From Candidatus Altimarinota bacterium (lineage in GTDB: Bacteria > Patescibacteriota > Gracilibacteria > UBA4473), in the NCBI GenBank assembly GCA_020631075.1, contig JAHDHX010000002.1:62001-126000 (forward strand): a stretch of 64,000 nt of DNA, read 5' to 3'. The position numbers and the translations under genes are program-made. Position 1 is the stretch's first letter; every line of letters begins with the position of its first letter. Positions 34,850 to 43,884 of the stretch are shown piece after piece. The notes beneath the pieces were generated by a model that was not told the DNA's origin, searched no databases, and saw nothing but the letters and a program-made list of their open reading frames with translations.

Positions 34850-34981
34850 ATGAGGGTGATGAAGCTGAGCAATGTGCCGATTGTCGGGGATATATATGAG
34901 GCGATAAAGGAGCGTCCGTTTGTCAGTGCGCTGGTGGCGCTGGTGACGCTGGAGGTTTTTGACGTGATAGATGTGCTGTAG
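34850..34981 (+). CDS. Possible 43-aa membrane peptide
   Basis: Short frame starting at the ATG at 34850 (MRVMKLSNVPIVGDIYEAIKER) with a hydrophobic C-terminal half (FVSALVALVTLEVFDVIDVL). Its stop codon is formed at the edge of the palindromic element that begins at 34981, so the natural end may have been altered. A family cannot be assigned at this length. It may equally be non-coding. Confidence 0.35.
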   Translation: MRVMKLSNVPIVGDIYEAIKERPFVSALVALVTLEVFDVIDVL

Positions 34982-35171
34982 GTAGTGTTAACAAATTGGA
35001 AAAAACAGGTTGATACTGAAATATAAGGAGTGATTTGAGTGAAAAAAGAATCTTTTTGGCTGCAAAATGGTGGCGCATTTTTGCCTTGATCCATCAAGGC
35101 GGCAAATACGCGCCCATTTTTCGCTCAAAAATATCTCTTTTTTCTCCTCAAACCAATTTGTGAACACTACC
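34981..35171. mobile_element. About 190-bp palindromic MITE, family 2, copy A
   Basis: The ends GGTAGTGTTAACAAATTGG and CCAATTTGTGAACACTACC are inverted repeats with one mismatch, flanked by TA on both sides (34979-34980 and 35172-35173). The whole element folds as one long imperfect hairpin with the core GCCTTGAT-CC-ATCAAGGC. No coding capacity. Copy B is at 55929. It sits upstream of the DUF389 gene, with the promoter at 35237 just outside it. Confidence 0.88.
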
Positions 35172-35236
35172 TAGGCGGTAGAGGGGTGAGGGAATATAAG
35201 AGGAAGCGGGGTGTGGAGTTTTTGTCGTGGGTGGAT

Positions 35237-35266
35237 TTGTCAGGGGGGGGAGGGGGCTGCTAGGGT
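35237..35266 (+). promoter_or_regulatory. Possible promoter for the DUF389 gene
   Basis: TTGTCA (35237-35242), an 18-bp G-rich spacer, TAGGGT (35261-35266). The gene at 35344 then has a Shine-Dalgarno-like GAGGT a few bases before its ATG. Confidence 0.4.
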
Positions 35267-35343
35267 AGGGGGGCGAAAAAAATATGCGTTTTGAGCGGGG
35301 GGACGCGCGGGGGGGCGGAAGTGAGCACTTAGCGAGGTAACAC

Positions 35344-37065
35344 ATGACTGAGACCACCAAAATAGAAAAGCCAGACCTGACCCCAGAGAAAAAACAACGG
35401 CTGGAAAAACTGAAAGAACAGCGGGCGGAGAAGGTGACGATGACGGATAGAATCAGTCGTGGGTTTGACCGCATAGCGCTGCTGCAACAAGACGGGGAGA
35501 GTAAGCAGAAGATCTCGCAGCAGATAGTAGAAGACTGTGATGCGCGGTCGCTGTATTGGATGGAGACGGTGCTGTCGAGCCTGATAGCGACGTTTGGGTT
35601 GCTGCAAAATTCGGTGGCGGTGATCATTGGGGCGATGCTGATTGCCCCCCTCCTGCGGCCGATACAGGGGATGGCGTTTGGGTTGGCGGAGGCGAAATCG
35701 CGGTTTTTTTGGCGGTCGATGCGCCTGATGCTGTGGTCGGTTTTTTGGTCGGTGCTGGTGGCCTACATTGTGGCGATGTTTGTGCCTATCCAAACGGACA
35801 CGCCTGAGATCTTGGCCCGAACGCAGCCGAACTTGTTTGATCTGTTTATTGCGATATTTTCGGGGATAGTGGCGTTGCTGTCGCTGGGGTACTCGCGGTT
35901 GAGTGCTTCGGTGGCGGGGGTGGCGATGGCGGCCTCACTGATGCCGCCGTTGTCGGTGGTGGGGATAGAGATGGCGTTTGGGCGGTTTGACTTGGCGTGG
36001 GGGAGTTTGCTGCTTTTCACGACTAACTTGGTTGCGATCCTCTTTGTGGGGGTGGTGGTGCTGTTTTTGTTTGGATTCCAGCCGCACCGTGAAGACAGCC
36101 GACGGGCGCTGAGCCGTTTTGGGGTGCTGACCCTGGTGGTGGCGACGCTGTGTGTGCCTTTATTTAGCTCTTTGATGTCCATCCGTGAGCGGGCGGAGAC
36201 TCAGCAGCTGAGTCAGCAGATGATGGAAGAGACGCTGGAGAAGCTGATACCCGATGCGGAGCTGACCCGTTTGCAGGTGATGGAGCGGCGGGAAGGGTTC
36301 ACGCGGCTGGAGGGAGAGATCCGTCTGCCTGAGCGGGTGGCGCTCTTCCAAGAAGTAGTAGAACAAGTGACGGACCAGATAGCCCAGCGACTGGGGGGGG
36401 AGGTGGATTTGGATTTGGATATTGTCCGTACGGCGTCGCTCTCTTCGCAGGCGGAGGCGGACCGACCTGACCGCCGAGTGGCGCAGAGTGTGAGTGAGAT
36501 GATGGCGCTGCACGCGCCGACGGCGACGATCATTAGTGCGAAGCCGAGCTATGACGGGTCGCAAGGAGTACTGACGGTGGTGTATACCACGCCTATAACG
36601 GCGCCGCTGACCCCCGAGCAGCAACGGAAAATAGAACAAGAGACGCGGATAGTGGCGCAGGCGCCGAGCTGGGAATTTGCCTGGGTGGCGCTGTCGCAGG
36701 GTCAACTGGAGTCGCCGCAGACGGACATAGAGTATGAAGAGCGGTATGCGCAGGTGAAGGCGAAGCTGGACAGTGCGCTGAAGCCCGTGCTGCCTGTGGG
36801 AACGGAAGTAACCGCGCTGACGGTGGAGTGGGCGGATGAAGCCCCGAAAGCGGCGGTGGAGGCGCAAGAGAGCATTAGCGCGCGGGAGGAGGCCCCGAGC
36901 TATGTGCCCGTGACCAAGCCTGTGGTGACGATTGGGTTTGATGTGTGGGCGCCAGAGGGGGCAGACCTGGCGGCGATGCGGGAAGCCATCACCGTGATGC
37001 AGGAGCGATTCCCTGAGGAGACGGTGTTTGTGCGGTACCGGGTGTTTCGGTTTGAGACGCGGTAG
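35344..37065 (+). CDS. DUF389-family membrane protein
   Basis: 573-aa protein with the DUF389 core at about residues 65-260: SLYWMETVLSSLIATFGLLQNSVAVIIGAMLIAPLLRPIQG, then several membrane helices including SASVAGVAMAASLMPPLSVVG. The family is uncharacterised biochemically. A charged N-terminal segment (1-50) precedes it. After the last helix (about residue 265-285) comes a long soluble C-terminal part (about 290-573), extracytoplasmic or cytoplasmic depending on topology, with two repeated-looking alpha/beta segments. GAGGTAA before the ATG is one of the clearer Shine-Dalgarno sequences in this window. Confidence 0.88.
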   Translation: MTETTKIEKPDLTPEKKQRLEKLKEQRAEKVTMTDRISRGFDRIALLQQDGESKQKISQQIVEDCDARSLYWMETVLSSLIATFGLLQNSVAVIIGAMLIAPLLRPIQGMAFGLAEAKSRFFWRSMRLMLWSVFWSVLVAYIVAMFVPIQTDTPEILARTQPNLFDLFIAIFSGIVALLSLGYSRLSASVAGVAMAASLMPPLSVVGIEMAFGRFDLAWGSLLLFTTNLVAILFVGVVVLFLFGFQPHREDSRRALSRFGVLTLVVATLCVPLFSSLMSIRERAETQQLSQQMMEETLEKLIPDAELTRLQVMERREGFTRLEGEIRLPERVALFQEVVEQVTDQIAQRLGGEVDLDLDIVRTASLSSQAEADRPDRRVAQSVSEMMALHAPTATIISAKPSYDGSQGVLTVVYTTPITAPLTPEQQRKIEQETRIVAQAPSWEFAWVALSQGQLESPQTDIEYEERYAQVKAKLDSALKPVLPVGTEVTALTVEWADEAPKAAVEAQESISAREEAPSYVPVTKPVVTIGFDVWAPEGADLAAMREAITVMQERFPEETVFVRYRVFRFETR

Positions 37066-37100
37066 GGGAGTGGTGACGATAGGGAGATAGCCCCCCTTAC

Positions 37101-37832
37101 CTAATCGAGGTCGACCAGCTGGCGAACGCTCTGGAGCTCTGTCTGGCCGAGGATGCGACCAGTGCCTTCGGGGAGCTGTCCCAGCTGGGTGCGGCCGATG
37201 CGGATGCGGATGAGGTCGATGACTTGCAACCCGACGGCTGCGGCCATGCGGCGGAGCTGGCGGTTGCGGCCCTCGGTGAGGGTAATACGCACGACGCGAG
37301 GGGCGATGACTTCGACCTGACAGGGGCGGGTGCGGGTGCCGTCGTCGAGGGTGAGGCCAGCGGCCATGCGGCTGATCTGCTCGGGGTGGTGGGGTTGCTG
37401 GTAGGTGACGAGGTACTCTTTGGGATGCTGGTAGCGGGGGTGGGTGAGTCGGTGGGCGAGCTCGCCGTCGTTGGTCATAAACAACAGGCCGCGGCTGTCG
37501 CGGTCGAGGCGGCCGACATTATAGAGGCGGTGCTGGCCCCAGTGGTAGTCGGCGAGGGTGGTGTATTTGGGGTGGGGTTTGAGCGTGCACTCGACGCCCT
37601 GTGGTTTGTGCCAAGCCATCAGAATCTTGGGCTGGGGTTTGCCTTGCTGGAGGACTTCGCCGTCGACGGTGATGGTGTCGGTGGGGGTGGCGCGGTCGCC
37701 GAGCTGGGCGGGTTGGCCGTTGAGGGTGATGCGGCCGTCGCGGATCATTTGCTCGGCGATGCGGCGGCTGCAGACGCCGTGCTGAGAGAGGATTTTTTGC
37801 AGGCGGATGGGGTCAGCGGAGGGGGCGGGCAT
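37101..37832 (-). CDS. RsuA/RluB/RluE/RluF-type rRNA pseudouridine synthase
   Basis: 243-aa enzyme that isomerises a uridine in rRNA; which position cannot be told from sequence. An S4 RNA-binding domain fills residues about 8-55 (IRLQKILSQHGVCSRRIAEQMIRDGRITLNG). The catalytic domain has the aspartate in NVGRLDRDSRGLLFMTNDGELAHRL, and later TRTRPCQVEVI and LTEGRNRQLRRMAAAVG, the RsuA-group signature. The start at 37832 (MPAPSADPIRLQ) is preferred to the upstream in-frame ATG at 37895, which overlaps the terminator of the next gene. Convergent with the DUF389 gene. Confidence 0.92.
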   Translation of the reverse strand: MPAPSADPIRLQKILSQHGVCSRRIAEQMIRDGRITLNGQPAQLGDRATPTDTITVDGEVLQQGKPQPKILMAWHKPQGVECTLKPHPKYTTLADYHWGQHRLYNVGRLDRDSRGLLFMTNDGELAHRLTHPRYQHPKEYLVTYQQPHHPEQISRMAAGLTLDDGTRTRPCQVEVIAPRVVRITLTEGRNRQLRRMAAAVGLQVIDLIRIRIGRTQLGQLPEGTGRILGQTELQSVRQLVDLD

Positions 37833-37884
37833 GGAAAGGGTGGGAGGAAACGGTCTGTCAGAGGGGGTATAGCGCAATGGACAC

Positions 37885-37912
37885 AAAAAAGCCACTGGGG
37901 GGCCAGTGGCTT
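37885..37912 (-). terminator. Terminator of the Fn3-like gene
   Basis: On the minus strand AAGCCACTGG and CCAGTGGCTT form a 10-bp stem followed by a T-run. It lies 28 bp after the stop of the Fn3-like gene. Confidence 0.85.
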
Positions 37913-37939
37913 GAATTTTTGTGTGAGACTGGCAATGAT

Positions 37940-39238
37940 TTAGAATGTCATGACCATGGTGCGTCGGCGGTAGCCCAGCCAGGAAGCCAAGGCGAGGGTG
38001 GCCAAGAACGGAATATAGGCGGTGGGGCCAGTTGCCGACAGGTCGCCCTGACCAGCGGCGGTGTCGGTGACGGTTTTCATTTCGGCGATGTCGTTGGTGT
38101 CGGTGTGGTCTTGAGTATCCATTTTGGGTTCTTCTTTGGTGGTTTCGACAGGTGTTTCTTTCTTCTCTTCTTTTGGTTCTTCGGCTGGTTTCTCTTCGGG
38201 TGCTTCGACTTTCTCTTCGGCTTTCTCAACGGTGAAGCTGACACTCTGGCCGTTGGATTCGTTTTTGGCGGTGTCGAAGGTGGTGATTTTCATTTCGTAG
38301 TTTTGTCCAGCGGTGACTTCGATATCGGCTTCGGTGGATTTGGGGCCGAGGTCAACGCCTGGCTCCCACGCGTTACTGCCTTCCTTGACGTAGAGCATGA
38401 TGCCAGCGAGGTCATTGTCGGTGGGGGCGTTCCACTGGAGGGTGACGGTGCCGTCGGTGGCGAAGTTTGCTTGGTTTACTTTCAGGCCAGAGACGTCTTT
38501 GGGGGCTTGGGTGTCGACTTCGGGTTCGGGCTCAGCGGGGGTGAAGTCGGCGGCGGTGAACTCGATGTTGTCGGTGAGGCCGCTGGAAACGGGGGTGCCG
38601 TCAGCGCTCTGCACGGCGGTGGTCGCGGTGACGGTGTAGGTCTGGCCGGTGGTGAGGGCGTTGGGGGTGAGGGTGATCTCGGCGGTGTCGCCGTTGGCCC
38701 GAGTGGTGCGGATGGCGACGGCTTTGCCTGAAGATTTTTCCGTAATCACAAAGGCGTCTTTGGGGCTTTTGACCTGAATGTCTTGGTCAAAGGTGATGAG
38801 GAGCTTGGTTTCTTCCTCATGCGAGGCGGCGACCACGGCGGGGCCTGTCACTTTGTCGGTGTATTGGTTGGGGTCGAGGGTGACCGAAATTTCTTTGGAG
38901 TAGGTTTCGGATTCGTTTTCGCTCTCGTCGATGGCGGTCAGGGCGAGGTGGTAGGTTTCACCTTCGGTGAGGCCCTCAAGCGTGTAGGCGGTGACGAGCG
39001 AAATGTCGAGGGTGTTGGCGTACACGTCGTCGACCTCGACCACGGGGGTGGTGCCGTAGTAAAGCTTGTAGCCGATGACGACCCCGTCGGCGTCGGTGGC
39101 TTCGTCCCACGTGAGGTCAATGGCGCCACCCGCGACTGGGGTGCCGGTGAGGCCCGTGACTTCGCTGGGGGCGGACGCAAAGACGGTCAGTGGCAGGGCC
39201 AAGAGTGACAGCGACAATGAGGTGAGTAGTGAGCGCAT
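37940..39238 (-). CDS. Fn3-like surface protein with a variant sorting signal
   Basis: 432-aa secreted protein. Signal peptide: MRSLLTSLSLSLLALPLTVFA, from the ATG at 39238. Fn3-like domain 1 (about 25-125) has APSEVTGLTGTPVAGGAIDLTWDEATDADGVVIGYKLYY. A Big_5/Ig-like domain (about 135-235) follows with KLLITFDQDIQVKSP, then Fn3-like domain 2 (about 245-340) and a Lys/Glu/Pro/Thr-rich stalk. The C-terminus has LSATG at 400-404, a hydrophobic segment (AYIPFLATLALASWLGY) and RRR. This has the layout of a sorting signal but Ser replaces Pro, so sortase processing is uncertain and a simple membrane anchor is the alternative. Confidence 0.87.
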   Translation of the reverse strand: MRSLLTSLSLSLLALPLTVFASAPSEVTGLTGTPVAGGAIDLTWDEATDADGVVIGYKLYYGTTPVVEVDDVYANTLDISLVTAYTLEGLTEGETYHLALTAIDESENESETYSKEISVTLDPNQYTDKVTGPAVVAASHEEETKLLITFDQDIQVKSPKDAFVITEKSSGKAVAIRTTRANGDTAEITLTPNALTTGQTYTVTATTAVQSADGTPVSSGLTDNIEFTAADFTPAEPEPEVDTQAPKDVSGLKVNQANFATDGTVTLQWNAPTDNDLAGIMLYVKEGSNAWEPGVDLGPKSTEADIEVTAGQNYEMKITTFDTAKNESNGQSVSFTVEKAEEKVEAPEEKPAEEPKEEKKETPVETTKEEPKMDTQDHTDTNDIAEMKTVTDTAAGQGDLSATGPTAYIPFLATLALASWLGYRRRTMVMTF

Positions 39239-39496
39239 ATGAAGCGGGGGGTTATATAATGGTATATATGTGTGTGTAGGGTTGAGAGCTCGGGACAAAG
39301 TTGTTTATGGGTTTTGTGCGTAGAGATCAGATCATTATACGCGGGTAAAAATTTTTTTCAAGTATTGATATACCAAGTAATCTTAAATCATGGAAAAGTG
39401 TAAAAAGTATGAAAATAATTTGATTGATTTATTTGATGTATATAAAAAAACATTGTTTTAGTTTTCTCCTCTCTTCTTCTTTACGAATCGGTGCCT

Positions 39497-40903
39497 ATGA
39501 AACGTGTCTTAATATTATTGCTGTTGGTTTTGTCGGGGGTGTTGCTGTATCAGCGGTATGAGCAGGCTTCGGACACGGTGACGCAAGAAGTCGCCACCAA
39601 TGCCCAGCGGGGCAAAGTGGACACGGCGGCCCAACAGAAACTGGCGGCGGAAAAGGCGGCCAGGCTGGCGGCACTGCAGGCGCAGCAAGCCCGTGAAGCC
39701 GAGCGGAAGCGACTGCAGGGGGAGTATGATGCGTATTATGCAGGGTTGCCGACGCTGGAGGAATTTGTCGGGGAGGTGGATGTGCTCAACGCGCAGACGC
39801 TGACCGGGCCTGTGCAGCGAACGGCCGAAGAAGAGGCGGAGGTGTATGCGGAGCTCTACCCCCCAGTGGAAGTGGTGGCGGTGAAGACGGAGGAGTCTGA
39901 AGTGACTGAAAAATCTGAAGCAGGGGAGTCCGCTGACCAAGCCGAGGGGGTGACAACGGTGGCGAACAATGCCTCAGAAAACACTGTAGAGAGTAATGAT
40001 GAAGTGGCGGAAGCGGAGTTGCCGAAATTTGGGGAGTACATCCGCACGGTGGACCTGTGGAATGCGGATACGAACTTTGGGCCGATAGCCAGCCTCGTGA
40101 CGATGCCGACGGTGGTGGCGGATGTGCCCGACGAAGCGGAAGCCGAAGTGGTGGTGAAAGAGGAAGACGTGCCGCCGATCAAACTGGCGGTGGAGCCACT
40201 GGCGGTGGAGCGAGAGGCATTCACGCCGTATGTGCCGCGGTACACCCCCAAGAAGAAAACGAGCACAAAGAAAAAAACTAGTACTAAAAGCACGAAGACG
40301 GAAAAATCTGCGGTGAAAGTAGCAACCCCTAAAGCAGAACCAGTCGAAAAGGCTCAGCCAGTGGTAGTAGAAAAGCCCAAAACGGTGACCAAGACCGTCA
40401 AGGCGACGGTGACAACTACGCCCGTGACATTGACAGAGCCAGTGGTGGAGCGACGGGTGCCTGAGCCGATCAAGCTGGTGGTGGTGACGGAGGCGAGGCA
40501 GCCTGCGCAGGCGGAAGTGGTGACGGTGACACCCCCTGTGAAGAGCGCCGTGCCAGCGCCGATGCAGACGGAAGACACGGAGCCAGTGGTGCAGCTGGCT
40601 GACAGTGGCGGAAACTGGACAGCGGTGCAACAGGCGACGACGAATAACCTGTTGCTGGTGAGTGAAAGGGGGATAACCCCGATGTTTGCCCAGCTGGGGA
40701 GTGGGGAAACGGAGATGGTGCTGCAAAATGTGGGGGCATTCACCGCGGAGGTGACGGTGGGGGAAGAGAGCTTCACGGTGCGGCCCGGGCAGACGGTGAT
40801 CTTGGCCGGGGTGGTGACCGACGAGGTGACGGTGACGGCCGTGCACCGACGGTTTGCCGATGTGCACACGCTGACCTTGGCAGCGGGGAACGACAAACTG
40901 TAG
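39497..40903 (+). CDS. Membrane-anchored Pro/Thr/Lys-rich protein, unknown function
   Basis: 468-aa protein with an N-terminal anchor or signal helix (MKRVLILLLLVLSGVLLYQRY). The ATG at 39497 is chosen over the GTG at 39491. A helical region (about 30-75) contains AEKAARLAALQAQQAREAERKRLQ. Two similar segments, YYAGLPTLEEFVGEVDVLNAQTLTGP and ELPKFGEYIRTVDLWNADTNFGP, look like a short duplicated motif. A Lys/Thr/Pro-rich stalk (KKKTSTKKKTSTKSTKTEKS) leads to a beta-rich C-terminal domain (about 375-468). An AT-rich 258-bp divergent promoter region separates it from the Fn3-like gene, and the leader is pyrimidine-rich. No family recognised. Confidence 0.8.
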   Translation: MKRVLILLLLVLSGVLLYQRYEQASDTVTQEVATNAQRGKVDTAAQQKLAAEKAARLAALQAQQAREAERKRLQGEYDAYYAGLPTLEEFVGEVDVLNAQTLTGPVQRTAEEEAEVYAELYPPVEVVAVKTEESEVTEKSEAGESADQAEGVTTVANNASENTVESNDEVAEAELPKFGEYIRTVDLWNADTNFGPIASLVTMPTVVADVPDEAEAEVVVKEEDVPPIKLAVEPLAVEREAFTPYVPRYTPKKKTSTKKKTSTKSTKTEKSAVKVATPKAEPVEKAQPVVVEKPKTVTKTVKATVTTTPVTLTEPVVERRVPEPIKLVVVTEARQPAQAEVVTVTPPVKSAVPAPMQTEDTEPVVQLADSGGNWTAVQQATTNNLLLVSERGITPMFAQLGSGETEMVLQNVGAFTAEVTVGEESFTVRPGQTVILAGVVTDEVTVTAVHRRFADVHTLTLAAGNDKL

Positions 40904-40927
40904 GCGAGGAAAAACAATCTTCACCCA

Positions 40928-40960
40928 AAGGCTGCCCCCTGTGCGGGGGGTGGTCTTTTT
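40928..40960 (+). terminator. Intrinsic terminator
   Basis: AAAGGCTGCCCCC and GGGGGTGGTCTTT pair over about 13 positions with G-T wobbles, followed by a T-run. It closes the gene ending at 40903. Confidence 0.8.
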
Positions 40961-40985
40961 TGTTGGGGGGATTACGCTGAAGGCA

Positions 40986-41429
40986 ATGGAAGAACAAGTG
41001 AAAAAGGCGCTGGCCGAGACGCGACGGCGAGTGGCGCGACGAGAGCAGGCGACGGCGGACATGGGGCGGGCGCTGGCCAAGCAGGGGTATGCCCCAGAGG
41101 TGGTCGCCGAGGTGCTGCGCCAAGCGACCGACGAAGGCACGCTGGACGATGGGCGGTATGCGCGGGCGCAGGTGCGGCACTGGGTGCTGACCACGACGCA
41201 GGGGCCGCGACTGATGGCGGCGAAGCTGCACGCGAAGGGGGTGAACCGTGGGGTGGTGGACCAGGCGCTGGTGGAGGAGTACCCCCATGAGCTGCAGCTG
41301 GCCGTGGCGCGTAAGCTGGCCGAGCGGGGTGGGGGACTGCCGCGGCACAAACGGCAGGCACGGCTGGTGCGGCGGGGGTTTGGGTATGAGGTGGTGGGGG
41401 AAGTGCTGGGGGAGGGTGATCTGGGGTGA
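40986..41429 (+). CDS. recX: RecX-family regulator of RecA
   Basis: 147-aa protein matching RecX, which binds and modulates RecA filaments. Helical repeats: MGRALAKQGYAPEVVAEVLRQATDEGTLDDGRYARAQVRHWV, then GPRLMAAKLHAKGVNRGVVDQAL, and RKLAERGGGLPRHKRQARLVRRGFGYEVVGEVL. The family signature (LDDxRYA ... GPxxIxxxLxxKGI ... RR.GFxxxxV) is clear. The start at 40986 (MEEQVKKAL) avoids the terminator upstream. It is short but complete. recA is not in the window. Confidence 0.9.
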   Translation: MEEQVKKALAETRRRVARREQATADMGRALAKQGYAPEVVAEVLRQATDEGTLDDGRYARAQVRHWVLTTTQGPRLMAAKLHAKGVNRGVVDQALVEEYPHELQLAVARKLAERGGGLPRHKRQARLVRRGFGYEVVGEVLGEGDLG

Positions 41430-41435
41430 GGGGGA

Positions 41436-41465
41436 TTGATTATAAATGTGATATAGTGCTATAAT
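41436..41465 (+). promoter_or_regulatory. Promoter giving a leaderless mRNA
   Basis: TTGATT (41436-41441), 18 bp, consensus TATAAT (41460-41465). The ATG of the next gene is 6 nt after the -10 box, so transcription would start at or next to the start codon. Confidence 0.65.
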
Positions 41466-41471
41466 GCGGTG

Positions 41472-41717
41472 ATGAAACGCATAATATGGCCGACGCTAGC
41501 GCTGGTGGGACTGTGGGGGGTGAGTTACCTCGTGGCGGCGTATGTGCATGATTACCGCCCAGTGGTCGTGTATGATTTGGGGGGCTTTAAGGCGGCGGCG
41601 GTAAAAGAGCAGACCGACGTGAACCCGATGAAAAAACTGTGGCGCGAAACCAGTGCGCGGGTGTGTGCGCTGCCGCACAAAGACCCGCTGGTGTGGCGAA
41701 TGTGTGGGGGGGAGTAG
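41472..41717 (+). CDS. Small membrane or secreted protein
   Basis: 81-aa protein with an N-terminal hydrophobic helix (IIWPTLALVGLWGVSYLVAAYV, about residues 4-25) and a soluble tail with two cysteines (ARVCALPHKDPLVWRMCGGE) that could form a disulfide outside the cell. ATG at 41472 directly after a strong promoter. Not recognised. It is convergent with priA and ends 14 bp from it. Confidence 0.65.
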   Translation: MKRIIWPTLALVGLWGVSYLVAAYVHDYRPVVVYDLGGFKAAAVKEQTDVNPMKKLWRETSARVCALPHKDPLVWRMCGGE

Positions 41718-41731
41718 TTGGTTTTGAATAA

Positions 41732-43882
41732 CTATAAAAGTGAGATGGGGCTGGGGTCGAGGGTGAGGCCCTGGGACTGAAACGTGGGGGCGTGTTGCCC
41801 GAACCACTGGTCGACGGTCAGCTGGTCGGGGGCCGAGAGGATGAGTCGCCAGTGGTAGAGCCCGTGCGTGCGGGGGGTGTAGGCGGGGGCGACATCGAGC
41901 CGGGCGCTGGGGGGGGCGGGGCACTGGCGGGCGAGGGACTGGGCGCGGCGGAGGCAGGTGGCTTTGTCGCGGTGGCTGATGATGACGAGGCCCTGGGCAC
42001 CAAAGGGGGTGAGCCCGAGGCGCTGGCGGTCGGTGAGTGTCTGCTGGTAAAAACCGGTGAGGTCCTGCGACAAAAACTGCTGAAAAAGGGGGTGGTCGGG
42101 TTGGTAGGTCTGGACGATGATCTGTGAGGGTTGGCCGTGGCGGCCAGCGCGACCTGCGACCTGGTAGAGGAGCTGGGTGATGCGTTCGCTGGCGCGGAAC
42201 TCGGGCAGGCTGAGCCCGACGTCCGCCTGTAGCAGCCCGACGAGGGTGACACGTTTGAAGTCGAGGCCTTTGGTGACCATCTGGGTGCCGAGGAGGATGT
42301 CGGCTTCGTAGTTGTCAAACTGCTGCGTGAGCTGGGCGAAGCTGCCTTTGGCGGCGGTGGTGTCGGCGTCGGCGCGGAGGACGCGCACGCCTGGTAACTC
42401 AGCGAGGAGGGTGCGCTGGACGGACTGAGTGCCGAGGCCTTTGAGTAAAAAATGTGAACTAGAGCAATGGGGGCAGCGCCGCGGGAACGGAGAAATGAAG
42501 CTGCAGATGTGACACATGAGGCGCTGGTGGGTGGTGCGGCCGTGAACTTTGAGCGGGGAGGCGCAACGGGGGCACTGGCACGTTTGCCCGCAGACGGTGC
42601 ACTGGGCGGCACTGGCGGCGCCGCGGCGGTTAAGGAACAGGACGGCTTGCTGGCCCTGGTCAAGGCACTGGCGGAGGGCCTGCAGGAGGGGAGTGGAGAG
42701 GCCGTTGAACGGGGTGGCGCCGTGGCCGCTGGGGCGGCGGAGGTCGACGAGCTGGATGCGGGGGGCGGGGGCGGGGTGGACGCGCTCCGACAGGCGGGCG
42801 AGCGCCCACTGCTGGGTGGTGACGGCGCGGTGGTAGGACTCCACCCGAGGGGTGGCCGAGCCGTAGACCAAGGTGGCGCCGTCGCGCTGGGCGAGGTAGG
42901 CCGCGAGGCGGTGGGTGCTGTAGCGGGGCATGGTGCCTGACTGGTAGGTCCATTCGTGCTCTTCGTCGAGGATGAGGCAGCTGAGCGGGCGACGCACCAC
43001 CCCCAGGGCTGACCGTGTGCCGACCAGCACGGGGGCGTCGCCGATGGTGAGGCGGTGGGCGATCTGGATTTTTTGGGTTTTGCTGAGGCGGGAGTGCCAA
43101 ACCGCCACGCGGCGGCCAAAGGCGCCGATGAATTCCGCCGTGAGCTGCGGGGTGAGGGCGATTTCGGGGAGTAAAAACACGCACTGATGGTCGGGGAATG
43201 CCTCTAGGCGGGCGTGAATGAGTTTTTTGTAGACTTCGGTCTTGCCGCTGCCCGTGACCCCCCAGAGCAGGGTCGGGGACTGGGCGGACTGGATGGTGGC
43301 GAGCGCGGTGGCTTGGGCGGAGGAAAGGGGATGACTGGGGCGGACGGTGGCGGGAGGGGTGAACCCGAGCAGCGGTGGGCCGAGGATGGGCTCAACCAGC
43401 TGGAGCTGCAGCAGGCGGCGGAGGCTGGGGCGGGAGAGGTGGCTGGGGAAGGACTCCTGCGTGAGGGGGGTGGGGGAGTCGATCGCCTGCAAAATAGCCA
43501 GTTGCTGGGGGCCCAGGCGAGCAGGAAGTGGCTGGCTGGTGCGGACGTAGCGCTGGGTGCGCTGGAGGGGGTGCTGGGACTCCAGCAAGATGCGGGGGAC
43601 GCACACGCTGAGTGCAGCGCCCCAGCCCGAAAAGTAGGTGCGCTGCAGCCAGGCGATGGTGTCGAGGGTGCTGGCGGGGAGAGGAGGAGCGTCGATGACT
43701 TCGGTGAGGGGCTGGGTGGCGAAGTCAGGGGGAGTGGTGTCGGACGCGTACACCACGCCCCAGCTGAGGCGACCCTGAAACCGAACGCGCACGCGTGCGC
43801 CCACGGTGACAGGCGCCTCGGAGTGCCAGGTGAGCTGCTTGGGGCACTTGGGGAGGATGATGGTGAGGTAGTGGCGTGGCAT
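41732..43882 (-). CDS. priA: Primosomal replication protein N' (helicase)
   Basis: Superfamily 2 DNA helicase that restarts stalled forks, 716 aa. The N-terminal DNA-binding region has VTVGARVRVRFQGRLSWGVV. The helicase core has Walker A GVTGSGKTEVYKK, the DEEH box in CLILDEEHEWTYQ, and GSATPRVESY. A zinc-binding region between the helicase motifs has nine cysteines (CTVCGQTCQCPRCASPLKVH, then CHIC and CPHC). Late motifs: ILLGTQMVTKGLDFKRVTLVGLLQADVGL and QVAGRAGRHG. The start at 43882 (MPRHYLTIILP) is 2 bp from transposon-like copy B, so its native upstream region has been displaced. Confidence 0.96.
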   Translation of the reverse strand: MPRHYLTIILPKCPKQLTWHSEAPVTVGARVRVRFQGRLSWGVVYASDTTPPDFATQPLTEVIDAPPLPASTLDTIAWLQRTYFSGWGAALSVCVPRILLESQHPLQRTQRYVRTSQPLPARLGPQQLAILQAIDSPTPLTQESFPSHLSRPSLRRLLQLQLVEPILGPPLLGFTPPATVRPSHPLSSAQATALATIQSAQSPTLLWGVTGSGKTEVYKKLIHARLEAFPDHQCVFLLPEIALTPQLTAEFIGAFGRRVAVWHSRLSKTQKIQIAHRLTIGDAPVLVGTRSALGVVRRPLSCLILDEEHEWTYQSGTMPRYSTHRLAAYLAQRDGATLVYGSATPRVESYHRAVTTQQWALARLSERVHPAPAPRIQLVDLRRPSGHGATPFNGLSTPLLQALRQCLDQGQQAVLFLNRRGAASAAQCTVCGQTCQCPRCASPLKVHGRTTHQRLMCHICSFISPFPRRCPHCSSSHFLLKGLGTQSVQRTLLAELPGVRVLRADADTTAAKGSFAQLTQQFDNYEADILLGTQMVTKGLDFKRVTLVGLLQADVGLSLPEFRASERITQLLYQVAGRAGRHGQPSQIIVQTYQPDHPLFQQFLSQDLTGFYQQTLTDRQRLGLTPFGAQGLVIISHRDKATCLRRAQSLARQCPAPPSARLDVAPAYTPRTHGLYHWRLILSAPDQLTVDQWFGQHAPTFQSQGLTLDPSPISLL

Positions 43883-43884
43883 AT

